Notes: a model not told the origin generated them from the letters alone. A stretch of 11,924 nt of DNA from Thermoanaerobaculales bacterium (GCA_029938595.1 JAOZUP010000083.1:1-11924), one strand, 5' to 3'; counted from the stretch's first letter, positions 1 through 7,166 are shown. Program-made: numbers and translations.

Positions 1-562
1 ACCAACCCCCGAGCGGCGACGAGAACACGGTGTTGGTCTGTGGGGTGATTCCGTTGAGGTCGAACGCGATGCCGATCGAGTCGCCTACATACTCCCACCT
101 GAGTCCGACCCGAACCGGTCCGCTGGTGATGACAATGTTCTCGCACGACAAGTCGAGCTCGTTCAGGGCGGTCGTCGAGCTCTCCAGCTGAAAACCGTAC
201 GTCGAGGTGTGCAGAACCATTCCCGGATCCGTAGTGCCGGTGTCCTCCCAGACCGTGACCGATACCATGGCGATGGTGCCCGGCAGAAGCGCGAGCGCTA
301 GGGTCTGCACCTTCTCGATCCGGAACGGGTAGTCGGCAGGGTCCACCGTGAAGGTGGCGGCAACGTATTCCTGCTGGGCAAAGGCCGCATATCCGGTCAA
401 GATTCCGGAGTCGGTGAAGCTGTCGTTTTGGATGATCTTGCGCTCGGCCGAAACCGGAGCGTTGACGACACACGTGAGGGCGAGGATCACGACAGTTCGT
501 ATCCAATACCGGGGGCGCCGCTGTCGAGTCGAGACTGACCGAGAGACCTGGGCGGATTCCAT
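1..562 (-). CDS. Secreted protein of unknown function, N-terminal part (runs off the left edge)
   Basis: The reading frame is open from an ATG at 562 to the first base of the window (187 codons), so the C-terminus is missing. The start is supported by a GGGAGGAA ribosome binding site at 569-576, 6 bases upstream. Residues 1-39 look like a signal peptide: a long Arg-rich n-region (RQRRPRYWIR), a hydrophobic stretch (TVVILALTCVV) and a likely cleavage site after APVSA. The mature part is rich in beta-type sequence (FTVDPADYPFRIEKVQTL, then VSVTVWED and VRVGLRWEY) with a single Cys. It resembles extracellular beta-sandwich proteins, but I do not recognise a named family. Periplasmic or extracellular location is inferred from the signal peptide. 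It is transcribed away from the palindromic element at 641-744, and no convincing -35/-10 pair was found. Confidence 0.75.
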   Translation of the reverse strand, partial: MESAQVSRSVSTRQRRPRYWIRTVVILALTCVVNAPVSAERKIIQNDSFTDSGILTGYAAFAQQEYVAATFTVDPADYPFRIEKVQTLALALLPGTIAMVSVTVWEDTGTTDPGMVLHTSTYGFQLESSTTALNELDLSCENIVITSGPVRVGLRWEYVGDSIGIAFDLNGITPQTNTVFSSPLGGW

Positions 563-640
563 GGGATGTTCCTCCCAATGACCATTTTAGTTACGAGCCG
601 GCATCCAGGACGTGCGAACGGTCACTAGAAAGGGTGCAAA

Positions 641-715
641 GGGTGCCACTGATCACAACGTCACGTCGTGATATAAACCGTGAAACGGTTTGTTAGGTTG
701 TGATCAGTGGCACCC
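641..715. repeat. Long inverted repeat: 19-bp perfect arms with a second hairpin inside
   Basis: The left arm at 641-659 (GGGTGCCACTGATCACAAC) and the right arm at 697-715 are perfect reverse complements. The 37-bp space between them holds a second perfect hairpin: arms AAACCGT and ACGGTTT around a 3-base loop, roughly 675-691. The outer 9 bp (GGGTGCCAC and GTGGCACCC) are the core of the repeat family found throughout the window. The inner 10 bp (TGATCACAAC) are specific to this locus. It lies between two minus-strand genes: downstream of the ankyrin gene stop and upstream of the gene that starts at 562. No T-run follows, so it is not a typical intrinsic terminator. Confidence 0.85.
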
Positions 716-744
716 AGGTGCCCGGCACCTTTACGGCACCTTTA
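716..744. repeat. Compact GGTGCC palindrome and degenerate direct copies
   Basis: AGGTGCC and GGCACCT at 716-730 form a perfect 7-bp inverted repeat around one central C. It is followed by a direct partial copy, TTTACGGCACCTTTA. It directly abuts the larger inverted repeat at 641-715 and ends at the stop codon of the ankyrin gene (TAATAA on the minus strand). It may form a hairpin at the 3' end of that transcript, but there is no U-tract, so terminator function is not supported. Confidence 0.6.
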
Positions 745-2079
745 TTATTCCGTTCCTGCCGGAACGGTGGTCGGGTGGTGTACGGCCACCGCTTGTAGCA
801 ACTCCTTCACATCTTTGCCCTTGGCGACGTCGAGTGCCGTCTGACCCTTGTGGTTGGCCACAGTCGGATCGGCCCCGCTGGCGAGTAGCATCTGCACGAT
901 TTCCGCATGGCCTTTGCGGGCTGCCATCATCAGAGCGGTGGCACTGGTCTTTTTTGGCCGGGTCGCATTGACGTCGGTGCCGTGATCCAGCGCCCACTGA
1001 ACGAGCTCCACATTCCTGGCCCGAGCAGCCGCCAGCAACAGCGTGCTGCCGTCGTTGGCGCGGATGTGAGGGTCGGTTCCCGCTTCCGCCAGGTACCTGG
1101 CGACATCGGGATGATGCTCGGCGAGCGCCACGACCATCGGCACCCTGCCGTGGATGTCCTGAAGGTTGACATCCGCCCCGCGTTCGGTCAACAGCTCTAC
1201 GATCTCGAGGTTGCCATGCTCGGCCGCCGCGTGCAACGCGGTGCGCTGCAGAGTCATGTTGACGTCGTCGCCTTGATCCAGCAGTTTCTCCACCACCGGG
1301 ATTGCCTCGTAGTCGGTGGCAGTGACCAAGTCCCAGTCCACGCCGAACGCCGTTGGCACGAGCACGATGAAGATGTAGGTCATGACGCAAGCCATCATCA
1401 CGAACATGAAAACGAAGTAGGCCATCACATAGGTCACACCCGTCTTGATCGCGACGGAGAGGAAACTGCCGCTAAAGAACCCTTGCGCCGCATACATCAT
1501 GTAAATGACCGCAACGGCGACGGACACGATTCCCTGGATCGCTGCCGACGGCGGCAGCAGCATGTAGAGCGGCACCAGCACAACGCTCAAAAGGGCTGTA
1601 TGCCCACCCGAGTACAGGGCGAAGACAAAGCTCTCCGCCAGGTTGTAGCCTGATCTTCGAAAGAAGATCCGAACCAACAGTGCCATCGGCACCAGGAGCC
1701 CAATGGAAATGTAGAGGGAATACTGGAACATCAGCTCAGTGAAGCGGTTGATGAATTCCATCTGGAGCGGAGAATCCAGAGTGTTGGAATGAGCAATCGT
1801 GACCATTCGATCATGAAAACCGACCAGATTCTGGATCACGACGCTCATAGCCGTGGCGAGCACCAGGTAGGCGACTGGGTTGGTGTAGGCCTTCCGATGC
1901 CCCTGGACATAACGGCGGATCATCGCACCGGGTGCGAGGGTCAACTCGCGAACCGTCCGTAGCCAGCCGCTTTCAACGTCAAAGAAGTGCTTGGCCACGT
2001 CGTGCGCGACCAGACGCATGGTCAGTCGCGGAGCCGAGGGAGCGGGGTCTGCGGCAGCGGGTTCCGTCCGATCATCCAT
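745..2079 (-). CDS. DUF3667-like integral membrane protein with C-terminal ankyrin repeats
   Basis: 444 residues from the ATG at 2079. A TTG 57 bases further upstream is also open, but it adds only non-membrane sequence and neither start has a strong ribosome binding site. Residues 23-75 (DVESGWLRTVRELTLAPG, then IRRYVQGHRKAYTNPVAY) match the N-terminal signature I know from DUF3667 membrane proteins. The zinc-ribbon cysteines that often precede that signature are absent. About five hydrophobic segments follow, near 67-88, 119-140, 147-176, 181-203 and 206-245. From about 250 to 432 come five or six ankyrin repeats with clear A-L-H-A-A-A-E-H-G-N-type helices and G-A-D-V-N turns. Ankyrin repeats bind proteins, so this part is probably a cytoplasmic interaction domain tethered to the membrane. 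The partner is unknown. The frame ends in tandem stops (TAATAA). Confidence 0.85.
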   Translation of the reverse strand: MDDRTEPAAADPAPSAPRLTMRLVAHDVAKHFFDVESGWLRTVRELTLAPGAMIRRYVQGHRKAYTNPVAYLVLATAMSVVIQNLVGFHDRMVTIAHSNTLDSPLQMEFINRFTELMFQYSLYISIGLLVPMALLVRIFFRRSGYNLAESFVFALYSGGHTALLSVVLVPLYMLLPPSAAIQGIVSVAVAVIYMMYAAQGFFSGSFLSVAIKTGVTYVMAYFVFMFVMMACVMTYIFIVLVPTAFGVDWDLVTATDYEAIPVVEKLLDQGDDVNMTLQRTALHAAAEHGNLEIVELLTERGADVNLQDIHGRVPMVVALAEHHPDVARYLAEAGTDPHIRANDGSTLLLAAARARNVELVQWALDHGTDVNATRPKKTSATALMMAARKGHAEIVQMLLASGADPTVANHKGQTALDVAKGKDVKELLQAVAVHHPTTVPAGTE

Positions 2080-2163
2080 GTAATGATTATCGCCAATCGC
2101 CGAGGGGATTACGAGCGCCGTTGCACAGGGTGGCAAGATGATCCGTCACAAGCAAGGAAGCAA

Positions 2164-2182
2164 GGGTGCCACAAGGGCACCC
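2164..2182. repeat. GGGTGCC / GGCACCC hairpin
   Basis: Seven-bp perfect arms at 2164-2170 and 2176-2182 surround the loop ACAAG. This is a minimal member of the GGGTGCCAC family. It lies between the divergent ankyrin gene and the secreted PKD-protein gene, about 100 bases before the preferred start of the latter. Confidence 0.6.
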
Positions 2183-2279
2183 ACGGGAGGGAACACATCC
2201 TCCATGTGTATTGTTGATCAAATGTATGTTGATAAAAAGTGCCCCCATACAGCACGAGCCTCAATTTCACAGATCCCCG

Positions 2280-3572
2280 ATGGTTACCCGGCGATGGCTC
2301 GTCGGTAGCGCATGGGGGGTCACACTCTTTTTGACGCTGTTTACCGGACGGGCCCATGCTCATGTGGCTCTCGACTTCCCTAACGGAGGGGAGGTGCTCG
2401 AAGTCGGATCTGTGGCCCAGATCGTATGGCACGATGTGGTCACGCATGGATCAGCAGACTATGATCTTTGGTACTCAAATTCGGGGCCAGAGGGACCATG
2501 GATCGTCATCGACAGTAATCTTCCGTCCTCTGGATCCTACGACTGGGTAGTCCCCGATACACCGTCCAACCAGGTTCGGGTCCGGGTACAACAGGACAAC
2601 TCCGGCATGGACTATTTGGACATCAGTGACTCAGACCTGGCCATTGTCGGTCCTTCGAGGGATCTTTCGGTCGTTCTCGAGGCAGAGAGAGACGCCACGA
2701 TTTACGAAGATGGAAACGGCACGAATGCCAACGGCTCAGGGAGTTACCTGTTCACAGGCCGCTCCGAGTCACAGAATGGCTCGGCCGAACGGCGAGCACT
2801 GCTCGTTTTTCCAATCACTGACACTATTCCCCAAGGTTCAACGATCACCTCTGTAACCTTGGAGCTGACGCTGTCCCGGACAATCTCGGGAGAGCAGTCC
2901 GTGAGACTCCATCGGCTACTCGAAGATTGGAGTGAGGGCCCCTCAGACCCACCCGGGCAAGAAGGAGGCGGTACAACGGCGGCGGCAGGCGACGTCACCT
3001 GGATACACCGAGAGTTCTCCGAAACTCTTTGGACGACATCAGGCGCCTCTTTCGCGCAATCGGCGAGCGCCACATTGCAGGTCGCAAACGAAGGCAGTTA
3101 CTCATACTCAAGCACTCCTGAGCTTGTTGCCGACGTCCAAGGCTGGCTTGAGGACGCTTCGAGCAACTTTGGTTGGGTGCTTGTTGTCGACTCGCCGGCA
3201 TCAGGCAGTGCGAAGCGATTCAACAGCCGGGAAAACCCCACAGCATCCAGCCGTCCAAAGCTGACCATCAACTATGAAGCCGATCTCGAAGGACCAACTG
3301 CAAGGTTCAGCTTCACTCCCGCCCACCCGCGACCTGGCGACGAGGTGCGTTTCAGCGACGATTCAACAGGTGAGCCGACAAGCTGGCTTTGGGACTTCGG
3401 AGACGGTCAGACAAGCCAACAACAGAACCCCAGTCACACCTACACGACCTCAGGAAGCAAGACCGTGACACTCGTGGTGAGCAACGCTTCCGGCAGCGAC
3501 TCCACTTCCAACGAGGTGCGCATCAGCACACCAGTGCGCCGACCTTCTCGCCGAGTGGCGCCCATCCGGTAA
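2280..3572 (+). CDS. Secreted multidomain protein: Kre9/Knh1-like domain, DNRLRE domain, PKD domain
   Basis: 430 residues from the ATG at 2280. This start is chosen because it gives a clean signal peptide: MVTRRW, a hydrophobic core and a likely cleavage after GRAHA, about residue 27. In-frame ATG 2226 and GTG 2166 lie upstream, the GTG inside a repeat, and no good ribosome binding site marks any of the three. Residues 30-125 (FPNGGEVLEVGSVAQIVW, later GSYDWVVPDT) resemble the Ser/Thr-rich Kre9/Knh1-like beta-sandwich. Residues 131-333 match the DNRLRE fold: DATIYEDGNGTN, RRALLVFPI, IPQGSTITSVTLELTL, then SSRPKLTINY. Residues 338-416 are a PKD domain with the diagnostic WDFGDGQTS and HTYTTSGSKTVTLVVSN. 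Such modules occur in surface or extracellular adhesion and carbohydrate-associated proteins. No catalytic domain is visible. The tail after residue 417 (PVRRPSRRVAPIR) is basic and unlike the rest, which may indicate a truncated or replaced C-terminus. Confidence 0.85.
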   Translation: MVTRRWLVGSAWGVTLFLTLFTGRAHAHVALDFPNGGEVLEVGSVAQIVWHDVVTHGSADYDLWYSNSGPEGPWIVIDSNLPSSGSYDWVVPDTPSNQVRVRVQQDNSGMDYLDISDSDLAIVGPSRDLSVVLEAERDATIYEDGNGTNANGSGSYLFTGRSESQNGSAERRALLVFPITDTIPQGSTITSVTLELTLSRTISGEQSVRLHRLLEDWSEGPSDPPGQEGGGTTAAAGDVTWIHREFSETLWTTSGASFAQSASATLQVANEGSYSYSSTPELVADVQGWLEDASSNFGWVLVVDSPASGSAKRFNSRENPTASSRPKLTINYEADLEGPTARFSFTPAHPRPGDEVRFSDDSTGEPTSWLWDFGDGQTSQQQNPSHTYTTSGSKTVTLVVSNASGSDSTSNEVRISTPVRRPSRRVAPIR

Positions 3573-3587
3573 ACACAATCTGAGCGT

Positions 3588-3704
3588 CAGGCCCAACGAT
3601 CTCGACGGTCTCTACCTTCGTGTTCGTCCAGAGCCGGGCACTCTCTGCAGGCAGGGGAAAATCGTTAAGAACGTTGGGCCTGGCACCTAAACTGGCGCCT
3701 AAAC
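3588..3704. repeat. TTGGGCCTGG-type repeat: 11-bp inverted pair plus a 12-bp tandem duplication
   Basis: CAGGCCCAACG (3588-3598) and CGTTGGGCCTG (3672-3682) are perfect inverted copies 73 bp apart. The right copy continues into TGGCACCTAAAC (3681-3692), which is repeated next door as TGGCGCCTAAAC (3693-3704). TTGGGCCTGGCACC recurs identically at 7424-7437, so this is a second short-repeat motif. It occupies the gap between two convergent genes (stops at 3572 and 3735). No hairpin followed by a T-run was seen, although the repeat sits where transcription from both sides should end. Confidence 0.55.
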
Positions 3705-3734
3705 TAAAATACCCATGTTTGCCGTCCGCCAACC

Positions 3735-4946
3735 TCACGGCACTGCCGTCGACCACATCGAGAGGCCACCGTTCTCGAAGCCATCGACGAAGATGAAACC
3801 TTCAGGGGGGTTCCCGAAGACGCGGATGACCCCGTTCCCGTCCGGCTCGAAGTAGATGACCCCCACGGGTTGGTAGCTGTCCATGTTCCACGGGTCGGTG
3901 GACCAGTCGCACGCGTAACCCGGGTCGGTGTCCGCGTCGGCAGAGCTGGTGATGATGGGTGCATCGATACCGAGGGCCCACGCTCCCCACGGGTGACATT
4001 CCACGTCCAACAGAGTGTTCGCTGGCAGCCAGGGCTCGGAGATGAAGCCGGACACGAGATCAGCCGTTGTGTCGACGCTACCGTGGATTTCGCCAACCCG
4101 GACGTCGCCAAGGAAGCCGTCATCGCCGGAGAAGATCACCATGTCACCCGGGATGATGTCCGGGAGCGAGGGAGCCCAGTCCCCGGGCTGCGTGAAGAAT
4201 CCGTCACCCTGCCAACCCTGATCGGCTGTGCTGACGACCTGGGCGGTGGCCTTGACCGCACCGCCACTGTTTTTAACGGCGATATCGAAGACGACGCCCG
4301 CCGGGTAGTCTCCGCCAACTTCATCAGCACCGTAGTCGACCCTCATCCACGTCCACGGAGGCACGTTGATGACGCTGTCGCCGTCCGGTTCGTAGTACAT
4401 CACCGCGACCATCTCGCGGGGTTGCAGGTCCCAGCCCCGGTCACTGCCGAAGTCACAGGTGAAGGTGCCGCCGTCGGGATCCGCCATCGTGTCGATCGGG
4501 GCGGGTGCCGGATCCTCCCACACCGCGCAGCGCACCGCGACGGGACCGGTGAGCCACGACGCGTGGACGGTGCCGGCCACGACATCGGTACCGGCATCCA
4601 GCTCGGCGGGAATCGAGCCGATCGGGTCCACCGCAGCCGCAGCGCCGGCGACAGTTGCAAACACCCGGTCGGTGGGCTGGATGTCTGGGGAGTTGGGAGT
4701 CCAATCCCCGCCGCCAACCAGAAAAAAGCCCCCGCCGTCGGCCGTGGCGGTGCCGGTCGCCTTGAGGCCGCCGAGGTCGTCTGTCAGCGTCACAGTCACC
4801 ACAGCGGACGGGTCAGTGACGCCCGACACCCAGTCGTGGGCGTAGTTGACAGAGATCTCGAGAGTGGCGGCGTGGGCCGGCACTCCCGAAACGAGGAGAC
4901 CGACCGGGATGGCGGCCAACCAAGCGTAACGACGGAGAGACGTCAT
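3735..4946 (-). CDS. Secreted protein of two tandem homologous halves with a DGFENG...W C-terminal tail
   Basis: 403 residues. The ATG at 4946 is preceded by GGGAGG (4951-4956) four bases upstream. Residues 1-27 are a signal peptide ending PAHA-A. Two halves, about 29-196 and 202-379, are clearly related: GGGDWTPNSPDIQPTDRV aligns with QPGDWAPSLPDIIPGDMV, VVAGTVHASW with VRVGEIHGSV, and VMYYEPDGDSVINV with VIYFEPDGNGVIRV. Each half has a conserved Cys pair (C140/C164 and C317/C346) that could form a disulphide outside the cytoplasm. The protein ends FVDGFENGGLSMWSTAVP, a variant of the 'DGFESGDxxxWS' tail seen elsewhere in this window. The internal duplication and export signal are visible. 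I do not recognise an enzymatic family. The 5' leader carries a 9-bp inverted repeat (4961-4989). Confidence 0.85.
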   Translation of the reverse strand: MTSLRRYAWLAAIPVGLLVSGVPAHAATLEISVNYAHDWVSGVTDPSAVVTVTLTDDLGGLKATGTATADGGGFFLVGGGDWTPNSPDIQPTDRVFATVAGAAAAVDPIGSIPAELDAGTDVVAGTVHASWLTGPVAVRCAVWEDPAPAPIDTMADPDGGTFTCDFGSDRGWDLQPREMVAVMYYEPDGDSVINVPPWTWMRVDYGADEVGGDYPAGVVFDIAVKNSGGAVKATAQVVSTADQGWQGDGFFTQPGDWAPSLPDIIPGDMVIFSGDDGFLGDVRVGEIHGSVDTTADLVSGFISEPWLPANTLLDVECHPWGAWALGIDAPIITSSADADTDPGYACDWSTDPWNMDSYQPVGVIYFEPDGNGVIRVFGNPPEGFIFVDGFENGGLSMWSTAVP

Positions 4947-4960
4947 ACTTCCTCCCGAAG

Positions 4961-4989
4961 CGAGCTGTCATCTTCTGTTGGACAGCTCG
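4961..4989. promoter_or_regulatory. Leader hairpin or operator-like dyad upstream of the tandem-half secreted protein
   Basis: CGAGCTGTC (4961-4969) and GACAGCTCG (4981-4989) are perfect 9-bp arms around an 11-base loop. The dyad starts 15 bases upstream of the ATG of the minus-strand gene, just beyond its ribosome binding site. A related dyad, CTGTC-N9-GACAG, lies at 5031-5049. Together they could be operator half-sites or a transcript hairpin. The sequence cannot distinguish these. Confidence 0.4.
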
Positions 4990-5166
4990 ATATTACCCGA
5001 TACCTACAAAGGTGTGGTGAGGCGTTGGTTCTGTCAATATTTCGGACAGGAATAAATGCTACGGCCGATATTTTCGCATTTACTCGATGCCGGCGACGGC
5101 CAACCTCGTCGTGTCTGAGTCACCGCTTGAACTGGTGGTGGAGGACAACGTTTTTGATGTCAGCCC

Positions 5167-5219
5167 TGGCACCCATAACATATGCGAAAGGTGGCACCCA
5201 TGGCACACATGGCACCCAT
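5167..5219 (+). repeat. Cluster of GTGGCACCCATG-family repeats with a 9-bp tandem run
   Basis: TGGCACCCAT occurs at 5167-5176, 5192-5201 and 5210-5219, with a degenerate copy TGGCACACAT at 5201-5210. The last three are in register at a 9-bp period. The copy at 5192 belongs to a longer unit (5182-5202) beginning ATGCGAAAG, matching units at 8569, 11018 and 11057. The cluster lies just downstream of the stop codon of the beta-helix gene, in the gap between two minus-strand genes. Apart from this cluster and the dyads, I see nothing assignable in 4990-5166. Confidence 0.75.
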
Positions 5220-5230
5220 GCACGATGCAC

Positions 5231-6931
5231 CTACGGCGCGATGCACCCCGGAATCTCGGCGCCTTCCCAGGTTTCGCAGATATTGTTTTCCCAGGTATTG
5301 CCGACGGCGTTCGGATGATGGCTCAGATCGATGAAATTGCCCGTCACCGTGTTGCCGGTCACGACATTGCCGGTGGCATAGAAGCATTCCGGTGTCGTTG
5401 GTTCCGGACAGTCCATGTCAGAGCCCAAGATGATGCCCCGGGAATCATGGTTACGAATGATGTTGTTCCGAACCGTGGAGTTGGAGCCTCCCATGAAATA
5501 GACCCCGATGTACCAATCCTCGATGAGGTTGTCCTCGAGGGTGAAGCCGGTTACTCCGCCGGGCCAATGCTCTTCAACGTTGATGGGGCTGCGAACGAAC
5601 ACGTTGTCGGCGATCCGCAAGTTGTCGGTGAATTGAACCAGCACGCCGGAGTGCACCGTGCCGACGAATCGGCTGTTGATGATCTCGCAATCGGTCCCAT
5701 CGGTGTTGCCGCTGATGTCCAACCCGATACCGCCAGCGTTGACCTCGATGTTGTCAACGATGGCCACGGAGTCGGCTAGATTGACGGCGTTCCGGTGATT
5801 CAACGGCAGGAAATGAAAGAAGCAGTCTTTGACGAGGACATCTTCGCTGCTCCAGGTTCTCACGCCGGACAGAGTGTCCTGGTCATCGGCGTTCACGAGA
5901 TTCTGGACCATGAGGTCCCGCACCACCATCGTGCTGGAGTAAAAGAAATCGACTCCCACGAGGTAGTCTCGAATCACCCCGTTTTGAATGGTCACGCCCT
6001 CCACGTTTGCCGCCCGGATGCCGACCCCGACCGGGTGGCCGGTGATCACATGCCCGCCGAGGTCGATCGTGATGTTCGAGGCGCCGACCTCGACTGCGGC
6101 CGACTCGATCTCCCCGGAGTCACAGGTCAGGTCGTTGTTCAGAACGGCATCCGTCGTGACGATCTGGCCGCACGTGGTGATGACGGTTCGAGGGCGAGTT
6201 GAGCTTGACCAGCCCGAGGTGTTGGCCGACTCGAAACCGTCCTCGAGGACCCTCGACCCGACGAAAATGATGTCGTCGATGAAGGCGGCGTCGGTCGAGC
6301 TCACCGTCGATTCGCTGAAGTTGCCAAACTGGATCTGATCGATGGTGTCCGCGGCCGATCCGTTTCTAAAGGCGATACCGGTTTCCGTGGCGGTGCTGGT
6401 GGGGTTGCCGTTCTGCCACACCGTGATGTCGTAGGTGAAGGATGCCGGGTAGATCTCGAGGGTCACGCCGTACCAGCTATCGGTCGACACGTCCATAACG
6501 TGGTTCCAGCCACCGGATTCGGAGAAGGTCCCGATGGCGTTCCCGACATCGCCGCCGACACCCACCCACCACGCGACCTGGTGGCCGGCGTTGTTGCCGC
6601 CGACGACGGTCAGAATCTCCTCGTCAGTCGATTCGACCAGAAAGTAAAAGGTGAGCTCGGCAGGACCGTCGATCGGCCGGAAGTTGCGGCCGAAGCCGAA
6701 GCCCGCGCCGTCGAAGACGGTTCTGGCAAGCTCCACTGATTTGCCGGGCGCCCCCCGGTACGTCAACTCGTCGACGAGGGCGGTGCCGGACGAACCGTTG
6801 TGCCACCACAGCCACGCGGGCGGGGCACCGCTGGTCTGGGAGTCGAAATCCTCGACGATCATTTGCGCCTCGGCACCACCGAACGCGAGCGCCAGGAACA
6901 GGACGCCGCAAACCGCTCCAAAACCCCTCAT
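5231..6931 (-). CDS. Secreted concanavalin/LamG-like plus right-handed beta-helix protein
   Basis: 566 residues from the ATG at 6931, chosen because GGAGG (6938-6942) lies 6 bases upstream and the signal peptide then begins at residue 1. An ATG at 6982 is also in frame but lacks a binding site. Residues 1-22 (MRGFGAVCGVLFLALAFGGAEA) are the export signal. Residues about 25-225 form a jelly-roll lectin-like domain (VEDFDSQTSGAPPAW, ELTFYFLVEST, IDQIQFGNFSES, AFIDDIIFVG). A linker, LEDGFESANTSGWSSS (229-244), resembles the C-terminal tail of neighbouring secreted proteins. Residues about 265-555 have repeating NITIDLGGHVITG, VRNNIIRNH and NVVTGNTVTGNFIDL patterns, typical of parallel beta-helix (PbH1/NosD-like) proteins. 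Cysteines near 254/270 and 508/516/552/563 may cap the helix. Beta-helix proteins are often polysaccharide lyases or adhesins. No catalytic residues can be assigned, so the substrate is unknown. Confidence 0.88.
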   Translation of the reverse strand: MRGFGAVCGVLFLALAFGGAEAQMIVEDFDSQTSGAPPAWLWWHNGSSGTALVDELTYRGAPGKSVELARTVFDGAGFGFGRNFRPIDGPAELTFYFLVESTDEEILTVVGGNNAGHQVAWWVGVGGDVGNAIGTFSESGGWNHVMDVSTDSWYGVTLEIYPASFTYDITVWQNGNPTSTATETGIAFRNGSAADTIDQIQFGNFSESTVSSTDAAFIDDIIFVGSRVLEDGFESANTSGWSSSTRPRTVITTCGQIVTTDAVLNNDLTCDSGEIESAAVEVGASNITIDLGGHVITGHPVGVGIRAANVEGVTIQNGVIRDYLVGVDFFYSSTMVVRDLMVQNLVNADDQDTLSGVRTWSSEDVLVKDCFFHFLPLNHRNAVNLADSVAIVDNIEVNAGGIGLDISGNTDGTDCEIINSRFVGTVHSGVLVQFTDNLRIADNVFVRSPINVEEHWPGGVTGFTLEDNLIEDWYIGVYFMGGSNSTVRNNIIRNHDSRGIILGSDMDCPEPTTPECFYATGNVVTGNTVTGNFIDLSHHPNAVGNTWENNICETWEGAEIPGCIAP

Positions 6932-6967
6932 CCGACGCCTCCGCCGTGTGTCCGACAGGCACCCAGG

Positions 6968-7010
6968 TTCTCTGAAATCCATATTCAGAGAAGGGCCTCA
7001 TCTCGAGATG
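6968..7010. promoter_or_regulatory. Two perfect dyads in the leader of the beta-helix gene
   Basis: TTCTCTGAA (6968-6976) and TTCAGAGAA (6984-6992) are 9-bp perfect arms around a 7-base loop. A 12-bp perfect palindrome, CATCTCGAGATG, follows at 6999-7010. Both fall between the predicted minus-strand start site (about 7020) and the ribosome binding site at 6938-6942. They could be repressor operators or leader-RNA hairpins. No known regulator motif was recognised. Confidence 0.4.
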
Positions 7011-7026
7011 GCTGTTGACACTGCAA

Positions 7027-7055
7027 ATAATAACGACGGGTGGGCGAAGGGTCAA
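7027..7055 (-). promoter_or_regulatory. Sigma-70-type promoter for the beta-helix gene
   Basis: Read on the minus strand, TTGACC (7055-7050) and TATTAT (7032-7027) are separated by 17 bases. Each hexamer has five of six consensus bases. The predicted start near 7020 gives a leader of about 90 bases before the ATG at 6931. That leader contains the two dyads at 6968-7010. Confidence 0.55.
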
Positions 7056-7063
7056 GTCACCAA

Positions 7064-7106
7064 GGTGCCACCCATGCTTGCATGCTGGTGATCAGTGGCA
7101 CCCATG
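7064..7106. repeat. Inverted GGTGCCAC / GTGGCACC pair with CATGC duplications
   Basis: GGTGCCAC (7064-7071) and GTGGCACC (7095-7102) are inverted 8-bp copies of the repeat core. The right copy is part of TGGTGATCA + GTGGCACCCATG (7086-7106), and GTGATCAGTGGCACCC (7088-7103) is identical to 700-715 in the large inverted repeat. Stretches CCATGCTTGCATGCTG and CCATGCATGCTG inside and beside it look like a partial duplication. It lies upstream of the beta-helix promoter and before the truncated gene at 7167. Confidence 0.7.
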
Positions 7107-7166
7107 CATGCTGATCCGCTAGACTTGGGCTGTTCAAGAACCGATGTTGGTTGTGATCAGCGATAG

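Noticed and set aside
907..1653. A 248-codon plus-strand open frame
   Set aside because: It is the complement of the ankyrin and membrane region. The His/Arg-rich product has no domain pattern, while the minus-strand product has clear ankyrin repeats and TM segments.
2166..2279. Upstream GTG start for the PKD protein
   Set aside because: The extra 38 residues are not conserved-looking, begin inside a repeat hairpin, and would bury the signal peptide behind a long N-terminal extension.
5032..5037. TTGACA (minus strand) as the -35 of the tandem-half secreted protein
   Set aside because: No acceptable -10 hexamer lies 15-19 bases downstream. The hexamer is explained equally well as part of the CTGTC...GACAG dyad.
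5087..5170. Short protein-like readings on either strand between the two secreted genes
   Set aside because: Both strands give about 15-28 plausible residues, but neither has a start with a ribosome binding site or a recognisable family, and both run into repeats or stops.
3870..5318. A 482-codon plus-strand open frame
   Set aside because: It lies antisense to the secreted tandem-half gene, is rich in Arg, His, Val and Asp in a way typical of high-GC shadow frames, and has no ribosome binding site. The minus-strand product has a signal peptide, an internal repeat and a known-type tail.
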